Shown: piece after piece, positions 10,826 to 21,242 of the stretch
How the letters are laid out: every line of letters begins with the position of its first letter
Numbering within the stretch: position 1 is the first letter of the stretch
Source of the DNA: Megaustenia siamemsis
Lineage: Eukaryota > Mollusca > Gastropoda > Stylommatophora > Ariophantidae
Direction: 5' to 3'
Assembly (NCBI GenBank): GCA_032433765.1
Contig: JAVIAB010000051.1
Location: forward strand, 154,848,554-154,912,553
Length of the DNA stretch: 64,000 bases
The notes under the pieces: generated by a model
Databases searched by the model: none
Seen by the model: only the letters and a program-made list of their open reading frames with translations
What the model was told of the DNA's origin: nothing
Program-made: the position numbers and the translations under genes

Positions 10826-12185
10826 TTTGAATTCTTGCTTCAATCTCCCTCTTACGACTTTCATCCTCTGTAATTTTGTTAGCACTTTGAATTCTTGCTT
10901 CAATCTCTCTGTTACGACTTTCATCCTCTGTAATTTTGTTAGCACTTTGAATTCTTGCTTCAATCTCCCTCTTACGACTTTCATCCTCTGTAATTTTGTT
11001 AGTACTTTGAATTCTTGCTTCAATCTCCCTGTTGCGACTTTCATCCTCTGTAATTTTGTTAGCACTTTGAATTCTTGCTTCAATCTCCCTGTTACGACTT
11101 TCATCCTCTGTAATTTTGTTAGCACTTTGAATTCTTGCTTCAATCTCTCTGTTACGGCTTTCATCCTCTGTAACTTTGTTAGCACTTTGAATTCTTGCTT
11201 CAATCTCTCTGTTACGACTTTAATCCTCTGTAATTTTGTTAGCACTTTGAATTCTTGCTTCAATCTCTCTGTTACGACTTTCATCCTCTGTAATTTTATT
11301 AGCACTTTGAATTCTTGCTTCAATCTCTCTGTTACGACTTTCATCCTCTGTAATTTTGTTAGCACTTTGAATTCTTGCTTCAATCTCCCTGTTACGACTT
11401 TCATCCTCTGTAATTTTGTTAGCACTTTGAATTCTTGCTTCAATCTCCCTGTTACGACTTTCATCCTCTGTAATTTTGTTAGCACTTTGAATTCTTGCTT
11501 CAATCTCCCTGTTACGACTTTCATCCTCTGTAATTTTGTTAGCACTTTGAATTCTTGCTTCAATCTCCCTGTTACGACTTTCATCCTCTGTAATTTTGTT
11601 AGCACTTTGAATTCTTGCTTCAATCTCCCTGTTACGACTTTCATCCTCTGTAATTTTGTTAACACTTTGAATTCTTGCTTCAATCTCCCTGTTACGACTT
11701 TCATCCTCTGTAATTTTGTTAGCACTTTGAATTCTTGCTTCAATCTCTCTGTTACGACTTTCATCCTCTGTAATTTTGTTAGCACTTTGAATTCTTGCTT
11801 CAATCTCCCTGTTACGACTTTCATCCTCTGTAATTTTGTTAGCACTTTGAATTCTTGCTTCAATCTCCCTGTTACGACTTTCATCCTCTGTAATTTTGTT
11901 AGCACTTTGAATTCTTGCTTCAATCTCCCTGTTACGACTTTCATCCTCTGTAATTTTGTTAGCACTTTGAATTCTTGCTTCAATCTCCCTGTTACGACTT
12001 CCATCCTCTGTAATTTTGTTAGCACTTTGAATTCTTGCTTCAATCTCTCTGTTACGACTTCCATCCTCTGTAATTGTGTTAACACTTTGAATTCTTGCTT
12101 CAATCTTTCTGTTACGACTTTCATCCTCTGTAATTTTGTTAGCACTTTGAATTCTTGCTTCAATCTCTGTTACGACTTCCATCCA
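10826..12185. repeat. Minisatellite, 60-bp unit, about 23 copies, inside a LINE reverse transcriptase
   Basis: Units are almost exactly 60 bp, so on the minus strand they read in frame as a 20-residue repeat containing SRNREIEARIQSANK. The flanking LINE C reads KYLGSVFTVDGSRNR immediately before the first unit (first unit short by two bases) and IQSAN directly at the other end. The repeat is therefore an in-frame expansion of LINE coding sequence just after the KYLG motif. Long frames on both strands over this stretch are artefacts of the 60-bp period. Confidence 0.95.
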
Positions 12186-12491
12186 CTGTAAAAACGCTAC
12201 CCAGATATTTAAATTCTTGTACTTGCTTTAGTTTGTAATTGTCTATTGAGATGTTCATGTTTCTTGGTGTTCTACTTATGTTCATGATTTCTGTTTTGTC
12301 TACGTTTATCTTCATATCGTGCTGTTAACAGTTTCTTTGCAGCGAATGTATATGTGATTATAGATATTCTTCAGTTTTGTATATCAGGCATTAATCATCA
12401 GCGCTGAGCAGCTCATTTATTTCATCATGTATGTTTTCTGTCGCAGGAGTTACATCTATTTTAGTGATATACTCCATGTATATAATGAACA
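12186..12491 (-). pseudogene. LINE family C, RT palm part
   Basis: Minus-strand translation gives YMEYITKIDVTP, then LLSADD followed directly by a stop (catalytic box near 12394-12402; tyrosine replaced by serine), then MKINVDKTEIMNI and EFKYLGSVF at 12196-12220. These are the palm and KYLG motifs of an RTE-like RT. It joins the array on its left and, at 12491, a nested family A insertion on its right. Confidence 0.85.
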
Positions 12492-12867
12492 ATTCATCAT
12501 CATGTGCCATATCCATTGGCGTAGCCGATAATGTCCTTCCATAATCTTATTTCTACCGTGCATCGTATCAGTTCTGTTGTTGACTGTTTTCCATGTCATG
12601 TCACCAAGCTATCTAGTATTTTCTCTCTTTATCGTCCGTGATCTCTCTTTTCCCGTATTTTGCCAGTTATAACCAAGTATTCCAACTTTCCTCTTCTCAT
12701 GAAATCCCCCAAAATTGCTTCTTTCTGATGTTTCTTAGGATCTCCCTTTTTGTGTTGGCCTCTTTGAGAATTTCCTCGTTGGTTATTTTAGCTGTCCAGG
12801 AAACTGTCAACATTCTTCTGAGAAATCCCATCTCTGTGGCCTCTAATTGTCTTTTTATTTATTTGTT
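12492..12867 (-). mobile_element. RTE family A insertion nested in LINE C
   Basis: A 376-bp 5'-truncated family A copy. Minus-strand sequence corresponds to the end of the RT (RRMLTVSWTAK-like) and ends in GATGATGA. TGAACA is repeated at 12486-12491 and 12868-12873, and removing the insert rejoins LINE C between SPLLF and YMEYI, which confirms both boundaries. Confidence 0.85.
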
Positions 12868-13106
12868 TGAACAGTAAGGGAGATAAATCATATCCCTTCT
12901 GACTTCATTACTTGAAACCATTTTGATAGACCAAAATTTGTTCTAACCGAACCTTCACAATTACTATACCAAGAACAATGTCTAACAGTGGCCCTTTAAC
13001 TCTCTATTTCCCCATGATTTCCCACAGTATTTCCCTATTTACTCTATCGAATGGTCTATAAATGCAACATTTATTCCTCTTGATGTTCTATCGTCTTTTC
13101 ACTTAT
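12868..13106 (-). pseudogene. LINE family C, N-terminal RT part
   Basis: Minus strand: an INVAFIDHSIE-like block (equivalent to the FIDFEKAFD motif), ILWEIMG, and then GYDLSPLLF, split among frames by indels. The left side is the nested insertion. The right side stops abruptly at the 30-bp array starting at 13110. Confidence 0.75.
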
Positions 13107-13109
13107 AGT

Positions 13110-13540
13110 GAACTTATATATTTGATCAACGTGAACCTTGAACTTATATACTTGATCAACGTGATCCTTGAACTTATATACTTGATCAACGTGAACCTTG
13201 AACTTATATATTTGATCAACGTGAACCTTGAACTTATATACTTGACCAACGTGAACCTTGAACTTATATACTTGATCAACGTGAACCTTGAACTTATATA
13301 TTTGATCAACGTGAACCTTGAACTTATATACTTGACCAACGTGAACCTTGAACTTATATACTTGACCAACGTGAACCTTGAACTTATATACTTGACCAAC
13401 GTGAACCTTGAACTTATATACTTGATCAACGTGAACCTTGAACTTATATACTTGATCAACGTGAACCTTGAACTTATATACTTGATCAACGTGAACCTTG
13501 AACTTATATACTTGATCAACGTGAACCTTGAACTTATACA
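13110..13540. repeat. Minisatellite, 30-bp unit, 14-15 copies
   Basis: Unit GAACTTATATACTTGATCAA plus CGTGAACCTT; C/T variation at TTGATC/TTGACC and ATAC/ATAT. Open frames on both strands (ELIYLINVNL; FTLIKYISSR) come from the 30-bp period. The array is bounded by LINE C on the left and a LINE B stub on the right. Confidence 0.96.
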
Positions 13541-13545
13541 GTTTT

Positions 13546-13635
13546 CATAATCATCAGTGAGAGCCGTCTCCGCATCGAAGGTTGGCTGCCATGAAGCGCA
13601 TTCCGCTCCGTCTCTTGCTTTGATGGTGCAGGTTG
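13546..13635 (-). mobile_element. LINE family B, 90-bp 3' stub with target-site duplication
   Basis: Matches the last bases of LINE B at 28430-28510 in inverse orientation (ACCTTCGATGCGGAGACGG end). ATACAGTTTT flanks it at 13536-13545 and 13636-13645, a 10-bp target-site duplication. This is an extreme 5' truncation product of LINE B retrotransposition. Confidence 0.85.
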
Positions 13636-13645
13636 ATACAGTTTT

Positions 13646-13957
13646 ATCATCTCAAATTATCACACTTCTTTCATCTCAATTATGATGATTATCCAAAGCA
13701 AAGTATTTTGTCATCTCGTGAACATCTTTACTTGTATCCCTCACTGCCCATTATGTGTGAGCATTGTTCTTCAATGCCAAATTATCTTTACTCTAACTAT
13801 CCACATCTCCGTCGTCTTTATTTTATTTCTCATTTGCTGACAGATTCTCCAAACTTCCGGTACGGCTTGTTGGTGCTACTTTTCATAACTGACTAGGACA
13901 GTTAAGGTCATTAATTCATATCTAAAAAATCGAGCCTTAACTTTTTAGTATCTCTCT
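13646..13957. other. Unassigned AT-rich sequence
   Basis: TCATCTCAAATTATCAC-like motifs loosely recall the 40-bp array unit at 9736-10024, but no regular period is visible. A short (CT)n run at the right edge belongs to the next element. No gene was recognised. Confidence 0.4.
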
Positions 13958-14290
13958 CTCTCTCTGCGATCAGGACCCAATCAGAGTAGGATTCAAGCTC
14001 CTCACATGAACTCAGCTGTCAGGTTAGGTGTGTTACAAACAGAACATCACAATTAGAGTCTGCCAGATCCACTCTGATTGAACACCCGTTAAAAACGTTG
14101 CACTGTGTTCTGCGCCAGTGGCCCAGTGCATCCGATTTCAGCCAGCATTTTATTCAGGTTTGCTTTCCCTAGCCTTTGATTGTCCCCAATCTTCCTGCAA
14201 GGCAGCAGGTGATCTTTTCTGTAGGGGGATTCTGCCCTTAGATGGTCGGCCCTCCCAGGTTTACGAGCACCATCTGCCCGAGTCACTAGA
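13958..14290 (-). mobile_element. Dispersed repeat family D, copy 1, truncated
   Basis: About 330 bp shared with 23872-24245 (same orientation) and 54970-55350 (inverse). In the minus orientation it begins at AGTCACCTCTAGTGACTCGG and ends in a (GA)n tail, seen here as CTCTCTCTC at 13958-13968. The upstream part of the full-length copy at 23872-24717 is missing and is replaced by a short array. I do not recognise the family; the simple-repeat tail points to a non-LTR element. Confidence 0.75.
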
Positions 14291-14460
14291 GGTGACTAAC
14301 ACAGACATGCACACACAAAGATATGAGAAGTGACAAGCACAGACATGCACATAGCGATACGAGGCATGACTAACACTGACATACATCAAGATATATGACA
14401 CATGACTAACATAAACATACACATAAAGATATGAGATATGACTGACATAGAATGCACCCA
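14285..14460. repeat. Minisatellite, about 36-bp unit, 4-5 diverged copies
   Basis: Units contain TGACTAACACAGACATGCAC and AAAGATATGAGA. The first unit is the last part of the adjacent family D repeat. The same unit forms the larger array at 54045-54970, also next to a family D copy. Confidence 0.85.
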
Positions 14461-14465
14461 CATTG

Positions 14466-14515
14466 AATTACAATTAACATAATATACTTTTTAGTATATT
14501 ATGTTAATTGTAATT
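14466..14515. other. Perfect 22-bp inverted repeat with 6-nt loop
   Basis: The left arm 14466-14487 (AATTACAATTAACATAATAT plus AC) is exactly complementary to 14494-14515; the loop is TTTTTA. The AT-rich palindrome would form a strong hairpin or cruciform. There is no tRNA-like or known-RNA signature. It could be a tiny foldback element or a template-switch product. Confidence 0.95.
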
Positions 14516-14629
14516 AAATCATTCCGCTGTATAAAATAACAAATAGTGTCATTACAAAGTTATATACTGGGCTAGTTTAGTTTCAAAGATAGATGTTTCA
14601 CAATATTGGAAATAAGAAAAACAATTACG

Positions 14630-14830
14630 ACCTCTGGACTACAAAGGACTAGAGATCGGGTTCGATCCTGACTGACGGCTTCCTGGTTCACCCAGCCTTA
14701 AATTGGTACCGGATTTTTTTCTGGGAAAGTAAATACCGACCACATTACCCCAAAAATCATGTGCCGGAGGTCTATAAAAATGATGGTCGTTAGCACCATA
14801 TTCCCTAAGCGCCACTTGGCCTGGCTGTAA
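14630..14830 (+). mobile_element. tRNA-derived SINE, family S1, truncated and deleted
   Basis: Runs from GACTACAAAGGACTAGAGAT through the B-box-like GGGTTCGATCC and the body to GCGCCACTTGGCCTGGC. The A box is absent, and the body lacks the AGCGGCACGGGCGT segment present in 20321-20570. Confidence 0.85.
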
Positions 14831-15029
14831 TTTCACAAACATTTTATGAGTAACGAATACCTGGAAGTCGAGAAATAGACTCACGCTGGACAATTTGTGC
14901 GTAAAACAGTGAGGATGCGAGAGCTGATGGAATGTTCATCGAGAAATTGTTAAAGAAACTTAGAGGCCTTCGAAGACAACTTGCTACAAGAATTGTTAAA
15001 TCTCTGGAGCAACAAGTTTAAGACCAAAT

Positions 15030-15700
15030 AAGGTTATGCATGAGGAAATGAAGTTATACATGAGGAAATGAAGTTATACATGAGGAAATGAAGTTATACA
15101 TGAGGAAATGAAGTTATACATGAGGAAATGAAGTTGTGCATGAGGAAATGAAGTTGTGCATGAGGAAATAAGGTTATGCATGAGGAAATGAAGTTATACA
15201 TGAGGAAATGAAGTTATACATGAGGAAATGAAGTTATACATGAGGAAATGAAGTTATACATGAGGAAATGAAGTTATACATGAGGAAATGAAGTTATACA
15301 TGAGGAAATGAAGTTGTGCATGAGGAAATGAAGTTATACATGAGGAAATGAAGTTATACATGAGGAAATGAAGTTATACATGAGGAAATGAAGTTATACA
15401 TGAGGAAATGAAGTTATACATGAGGAAATGAAGTTGTGCATGAGGAAATGAAGTTATACATGAGGAAATGAAGTTATACATGAGGAAATGAAGTTATACA
15501 TGAGGAAATGAAGTTATACATGAGGAAATGAAGTTGTGCATGAGGAAATGAAGTTATACATGAGGAAATGAAGTTATACATGAGGAAAAGAAGTTGTGCA
15601 TCATGAAATGAAGTTATGCACGACGAAATGAAGTTATGCATGAGGAAATGAAATTGTGCGTTACGAAATGAAGTTGTGTACATTAAATGAAGTTATGAAC
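15030..15700. repeat. Minisatellite, 20-bp unit, about 33 copies
   Basis: Unit GAAGTTATACATGAGGAAAT, with GTTGTGCA for GTTATACA as the main variant. The right side becomes progressively more variable and passes into the 40-bp form. Confidence 0.97.
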
Positions 15701-16310
15701 AACAAAATGCAGTTATGTATGAGGAAATGAAGTCCAGTATGATGAAATGAAGTTATGCATGACGAAATGAAATTATGAATTATCATATTAAGTCATCCAT
15801 GACGAAATGAAGTTATCAATGACGAAGTGAAGTCCATGACGAAATGACATTATGCACAACGAAATGAAGTTTTGTATGAAGAAATGACATTAAGCACAAC
15901 GAAATGAAGTTTTGTATGAAGAAATGACATTAGGCACAACGAAATGAAGTTTTGTATGAAGAAATGACATTATGCACAACGAAATGAAGTTTTGTATGAA
16001 GAAATGACATTAAGCACAACGAAATGAAGTTTTGTATGAAGAAATGACATTAAGCACAACGAAATGAAGTTTTGTATGAAGAAATGACATTAGGCACAAC
16101 GAAATGAAGTTTTGTATGAAGAAATGACATTATGCACAACGAAATGAAGTTTTGTATGAAGAAATGACATTATGCACAACGAAATGAAGATATGTATGAC
16201 GAAATAACATTATGCACAACGAAATGAAGATATGTATGACGAATTGAAGTTATGTATGGCGAAGTGAAGTTATGTATGGCGAAGTGAAGTTATGTATGGC
16301 GAAACCAAAC
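15701..16310. repeat. Minisatellite, 40-bp dimer derived from the 20-bp unit
   Basis: Alternating 20-bp halves GAAGTTTTGTATGAAGAAAT and GACATTATGCACAACGAAAT make a 40-bp period, most regular between 15850 and 16170. The halves are diverged forms of the neighbouring 20-bp unit, so this is a higher-order repeat. Confidence 0.93.
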
Positions 16311-18085
16311 AAAAATAGGTATCAATCATCATATGGAAAATGTGATGCCTTTGGAATTAATCAAAACATAATCCTCCTCCAGACACTCAATTGATCACTA
16401 GGTGGTAAGCGATGTAGAGAAAGACTTGAATTATTCACGGGAGAAGCCTATATAAAGTGGTCAGTTATGGTTTCAAGTATACACATGACATGCAAGAACT
16501 TACGATACAACATGGATAGTAATAATCTCTGCTATATGGGCAATGATTGGTAAGAGGAGAACATGATGATGATGATTATATCTGAGTAATTAGTAGTAAT
16601 TATCTGAGGATTAGTTTATGCACATTAATAAATAGTGATACAATTCAACAGATTTACCACACAGTTAGTTGTCATTGAAATTTTAGTTGATTTAGTCAAT
16701 TTTTGCGTGTCCATGAAGATAAAATACACATGATTCTTCTATGAAACATTCAAAATGATTAGAAGAAACTGTATCTTAAAATTTAAAAACTTGTGGTTAA
16801 AAAAAAATGAATATTGCATCTCTCGAAACTCTAAGATTTGCCAATCTTTGAACTTTTTGTTAGGGGCATTAATTACTTGAATATCATTGAAACACAAATT
16901 TTGATTTGGTCTAAAAATGTTATATTTTCTGTGTGGTGTCACCAATTGAAACCACTTCCATAGAATATCAATTTTAAGAATGAGTGCAATGTACTAGATT
17001 TAGAATATCATCATCCATAAATGCGGATAATTTAGATTAGAACAAAAAAGCCACTTTGAAATGGAAACAAACAGCTGTGACCAGCTTTAGTAGACAAAGT
17101 AATGTATCTTTTAAAATACACACCACCATGTACGCACAAACACAACAAAATATATCGAGAAAAATTTACAGCAAAGTTGAGTCCACCAATATCGGGTTCC
17201 TGTTAGCAACATCACAGTTCTGGCAGACATTTGTAAATCACAACAGTGTAAGCTATAATTAAATGTGACGTCCACGAAAGAAATGACAAGTTCACAGAAC
17301 TGGGCCAAGAAATGATTCAGACTAATCACCTCCAGGGGAGACAAGATACAGCAACTTCGAACAAGCAAAAAGTCGATATCAACTCAGATGAAGAATATAT
17401 GAGACTGTGCACTCAAACTGGGAGCAAACTACATCACGTAGGGAAGGATGGTGATAATGTCTACATCAAAACGAAAACATTCTCTGTAGGTGTGATATAA
17501 ATAGCATACACAATACTGATTGTTAAAATATACTGCAGACGGGATACATAATATGATAATATTGAAATATAATATAGATGGAAGAGAATTACTTGGAGTA
17601 TAACTAAAGTACTGCTATCGAACGAAATACCCGCTGGGCTCATGAAGATGAAGTAGAGTTCAGACTGGAGGAAATAGGAGACGATGTAACGGGAAGAAGA
17701 TGACGTGTAGTGAGGATAGAAGTATAGATTTATTAGTCAACAAATTGGGAGTGGATGTGTTTGGGTTTGTAGTTGTTCAAATAGTGTTCAAGCTGTGATA
17801 GATGGTTTGAGAGATGAGACTGTGTGACTGCAAATACCGACTAAAAGAGAAAGGGAAGAGGGAGGCAAAGAGGGAAGGTAACCGAGAAGGAAGAATAAAG
17901 AATTGGGTTTTTTTTTTAATATGAAGGAAAAAAGCGAAGAGAAAAATAAAACGGGGGAGATGACGAAAGTGCGAAGATAAAGATAAAAAGAAAAGATGAA
18001 AAAAGAAGCAGAGGAACACGCTAGAGAAAAATATGAAAGGGGGAAGACAAAGAAAGAATTATAGCGATGGTAGTTTTAATAAAAT
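16311..18085. other. Unassigned AT-rich sequence
   Basis: Contains a short ATGATGATGATGATT run at about 16563 and several 60-85 codon frames on both strands without recognisable motifs. No splice-bounded exons, arrays or RNA genes were found. Could be old transposon remains or host intergenic DNA. Confidence 0.4.
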
Positions 18086-18089
18086 GATC

Positions 18090-18715
18090 ATCATGTTCTG
18101 GGTTGTCTCTACCTGTGATAGGTGGGGTTGTGGGTTGTGTTCTGGGCTATCTCTACCTGTACTAGGTGGGGTTGTGAGTTGTGTTCTGGGTTGTCTCTAC
18201 ATGTGCTAGGTGGGGTTGTGGGTTGTGTTCTGAGTTGTCTCTCCCTGTGCTAGGTGGGGTTGTGGGTTGTGTTCTGGGCTGTCTCTACCTGTGCTAGGTG
18301 AGGTTGTGGGTTGTGTTCTGGGTTGTCTCTACCTGTGCTATGTGGGATTGTGGATTGTGTTCTGGGCTGTCTCTTCCTGTGATAGGTGGGGTTGTGGGTT
18401 GTGTTCTGGGGTGTCTCTACCTGTGCTAGGTAGTGGTTGTATTCTGGGTTCTCTCTATCTGTGCTAGGTAGTGGTTGTATTTTGGGTTGTCTCTATCTGT
18501 GCTAGGTAGTGGTTGTATTCTGGGTTGTCTCTATCTGTGCTAGGTAGTGGTTGTATTCTGGGTTGTCTCTATCTGTGCTAGGTAGTGGTTGTATTTTGGG
18601 TTGTCTCTATCTGTGCTAGGTAGTGGTTGTATTCTGGGTTCTCTCTATCTGTGCTAGGTAGTGGTTGTATTTTGGGTTGTCTCTATCTGTGCTAGGTTGT
18701 GGTTGTGTTCTGGGT
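18090..18715. repeat. Minisatellite, 44-bp then 38-bp units, plus orientation
   Basis: Units such as GTTGTGTTCTGGGCTGTCTC and TGTGCTAGGTGGGGTTGT give a 44-bp period up to about 18430, then a 38-bp period with TAGTGGTTGTATTCTGG. The reverse complement of both unit types forms the larger array at 21243-23012. Confidence 0.92.
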
Positions 18716-18959
18716 TGTTGTTGTTGTTTTCATGATTTTCTTGTTGTAATTCAGGAATTAATGTTTGCTTTGTTTTGTTAGCAGAAGCTCACTTGTTTGT
18801 TCTGTGTTTTCAGCAACACTTCACATTTAGTGCATGCATGTGATAACTCAAGTGTAGTTATCTCACTAAAAGCTCATATTGTTATTTCATCATTTACTTT
18901 GTATTTTATTTGTCAGGAATATTTATTTGTTAATATATTTTTGTTAAACAATAATAACC

Positions 18960-19529
18960 ACCCTAGCGAGGAGAAAGATAGAAGAGAGAGAGGAAGGAAG
19001 AAAGAGCTGAGAAAAGAGAGAGAGAGAGAGAGATAGAAGAGGGGAGAGAATAAAGAGGACAGGAGAAAAAGAGAGGAAAGATGAGAGATAAAGAGAGGAG
19101 AGAAGAGAGAAAAAGAAAAGTGAGAGAGGGAAAATATGAGAGAGAGAAAAAGAGAGAGAGAGAGATAGACAGACAGCTAGAGATATCCAGATCCACCACG
19201 CGACACAAAACTTGTACAATTAAACCGTTGACTTACATCCAGAGAGCGGATGTTCTAGAAATACACCATGATGGCGTTTCAGTAATTTTTGTGTTTTTAA
19301 GTTAGTAGTTACACTGTAGTTAATGCAATCTATATATATGTCTAATCTATATATCTGTCTAATCTATATATCTGTCTAATCTATATATCTGTCTAATCTA
19401 TATTTCTACATGTCCCCTGTCTATCTTTCTCTCTGCCTTTTTATCTCTATATATTTTTTTCTCTTTCTTTCTTTCTTTCCTTCCTTCCGTTCTCCTGGCT
19501 ACAAAAGGAATGAATACTCCTCCTCCTCC

Positions 19530-19568
<39 letters not shown>

Positions 19569-20043
19569 AGTACCATGCCTGCTGGCAATGTAATCATGTC
19601 TCTCCACAACTTCCGATCTCGACAGTCATTTATCATTTATGCTGTTTACCTTCCGCCAAGCCATTCTCTTAAGGTGTCTGGTATCCTTTCTCTTTGCTTC
19701 CCACTATATCTTCGTCCCTCAATTTTCCCAGTTATTTCAACAACATATTCAAGCTGATCATTTCTCATTACATGGCCACAACAAATTATAATTATTTTTT
19801 CCTAATAGTGGATATTAGCTCTAGTTTTGCTTTGGCCTCTTTAAGTTTTCATTACTATTCTTAGCTGACCGTGGTATTCTCAACATTCTTCTGTTAAATC
19901 ACTTTTCTACAACCTCCAATGATTTTCTTGTCCCTTGACCTATTGTCCATGGTTCACATCCTTATGTTAAGACTGGGTCTACAATACATTTAAGAACTCT
20001 TTTCCTTGTTTCTATTGTCATAAATGGATTGCACAGTATCTTC
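18960..20043. repeat. Segmental duplication, copy 1
   Basis: Matches 23494-25408 in direct orientation. The shared order is a GAGA-rich tract (18965-19185), ACCACGCGACACAAAACTTG, a GTTAGTAGTTACACTG block, a CTATATATCTGTCT tract, a T/C-rich tract and a minus-strand RTE family A copy. The match ends at ACAGTATCTTC (20036-20046 here). Copy 2 carries an additional 846-bp insertion. Confidence 0.88.
18965..19185. repeat. GAGA-rich low-complexity tract
   Basis: Purine-rich GAGAGA/GAAAGA repeats. The serine/leucine-rich minus-strand and arginine/glutamate-rich plus-strand frames here are artefacts. A related tract occurs at 23500-23755 in copy 2 of the duplication. Confidence 0.9.
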
Positions 20044-20318
20044 TTCCTCATTTTTTTTGGAAAGCTGTTTTTGCTTGAGACATTCTGCTTCTCACCTCTC
20101 TTGTACATCTACCATCTCAGATTAACAATATTCCCAGATACTTAAATTCATTTACCTGTTTTAATAGTGTTCCACCTGTCTTTATTGTGCCTTGAGGTGA
20201 TGTCTTTTTCTTTGTTGCTACCATTACTTCTGTCTTTTTCCTATTAAGGCTGAGTCTTTTATTGTTGCTTTCCGTCACTATAATGTCCAACATTTCCTGA
20301 AACTCATTTTCCCTCTTG
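19535..20318 (-). pseudogene. RTE family A copy, 5'-truncated, broken
   Basis: On the minus strand the RT C-terminal motifs of family A appear in several frames (the NKKTEVM, PWTAK-like and GHVMR regions), ending at TACTTGATGATG with a long TGA tail (CATCATCAT on the plus strand, 19539-19568). Multiple indels and stops. Its 5' side is cut at about 20318, where an S1 SINE begins. Part of it lies in the segmental duplication. Confidence 0.85.
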
Positions 20319-20320
20319 GG

Positions 20321-20570
20321 AGCCGTGATAGCTCAGTGGTTAGTGAACTGGACTACACAAGACAAGGGGTAGGGTTCGATCCCAACCGACGGCTTTCGGG
20401 TTCACCCAGCCTTAAATGGGTACCTGATTTTTTTCTGGGAAAGTGAAGCGGCACGGGCGTAATACCGACCACATTCCCCCAAAAATCATGTGCTGAAGGT
20501 CTGTAAAATTTATGGTCACTAACACCATATTCCCTATACGCCACTTGGCGTGACTGGGGTACTTTTTTAT
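20321..20570 (+). mobile_element. tRNA-derived SINE, family S1, full length
   Basis: The tRNA-like head GCCGTGATAGCTCAGTGGTT (A box) is followed by GGGTTCGATCC (B box), then a body ending in ACGCCACTTGGCGTGACTGG and a T-rich tail. TTTTCCCTCTT before the element resembles TTTTCCCCTCTT after it, a probable target-site duplication. RNA polymerase III would be expected to transcribe such an element from the internal boxes; mobilisation would need a LINE in trans. Confidence 0.92.
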
Positions 20571-20643
20571 TTTTATTTTCCCCTCTTAGCGATATAGACT
20601 GTTATACCTTATATTATTTATATTATGACCTCCGATTATTACT

Positions 20644-20894
20644 GTGAGCCACGAGAGCTCAGTGGTTAGTGAACTGGACTACAAAGGTTAAGAGGTCGTT
20701 TTGATCCTCATCGACAACTTCCGGGTTCACCCAGACTTAAATAGGTACTGGATTTTTTCTGGGAAAGTAAAGCGGCACAGGCGTATTACTGACCACATTA
20801 CTCCAAAAATTATGTGCCGAAGGTCTGTTAAAATTATGGTCACTAACACCATATTCCCTATACGTCACTTGGCGTGACGGGGCTCTTTATTTTA
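20644..20894 (+). mobile_element. tRNA-derived SINE, family S1, full length, older copy
   Basis: Same head (GAGAGCTCAGTGGTTAGTGA) and body as the copy 70 bp upstream but with more substitutions, including a damaged B box (GTTTTGATCC). The flanks CTCCGATTATTACT (20630-20643) and CTCCGATTGTTGCT (20895-20908) form a 14-bp target-site duplication with two mismatches. Confidence 0.9.
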
Positions 20895-20908
20895 CTCCGA
20901 TTGTTGCT

Positions 20909-21242
20909 CCAGGCAGATGTTATTAAATATTCCCTCATCATTACTCACCTTTCAAAGAACGTTAAGCGACATAGATACGTTATGTTGTTTGCAATAGAAA
21001 TGTGATATTTGTGTCTTTTGGCCCCAAAATTGGTATGAAGGATGCGGACGGATGGGCAGTTAGATAACGAAATAAAGAAAGAGAGAAATTGGTAGTTAGA
21101 GAAAGATATATAAACAAAGACAGAATGAAAGAGATATAGAGAAAGAAAGAGTGTGCATATGACTTGTGTTGAAGTTTACATGTTATATCTGCGCCTTTCA
21201 GCGCGTTGCATCAGACTTCATGGATAGGACAACCGATCACCA
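20909..21242. other. Unassigned sequence
   Basis: A purine-rich stretch (AAAGAAAGAGAG) near 21070-21150 and otherwise unique sequence. Nothing recognisable. Confidence 0.4.

Noticed and set aside
10712..12191. Overlapping frames of 320-480 codons on both strands, which could be read as a repetitive secreted protein
   Set aside because: They come from the 60-bp array. The biologically meaningful frame is the LINE RT frame on the minus strand, and even that is broken on both sides.
13062..13550. 162-codon ELIYLINVNL repeat protein
   Set aside because: A 30-bp array artefact, open on the opposite strand too (FTLIKYISSR).
19410..19757. 115-codon serine-rich protein
   Set aside because: It spans a pyrimidine-rich tract, a TCA/CAT microsatellite and the antisense of a LINE.
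20321..20395. tRNA gene at the S1 head
   Set aside because: The same sequence recurs with a common body at five places and with target-site duplications, so it is a SINE head.
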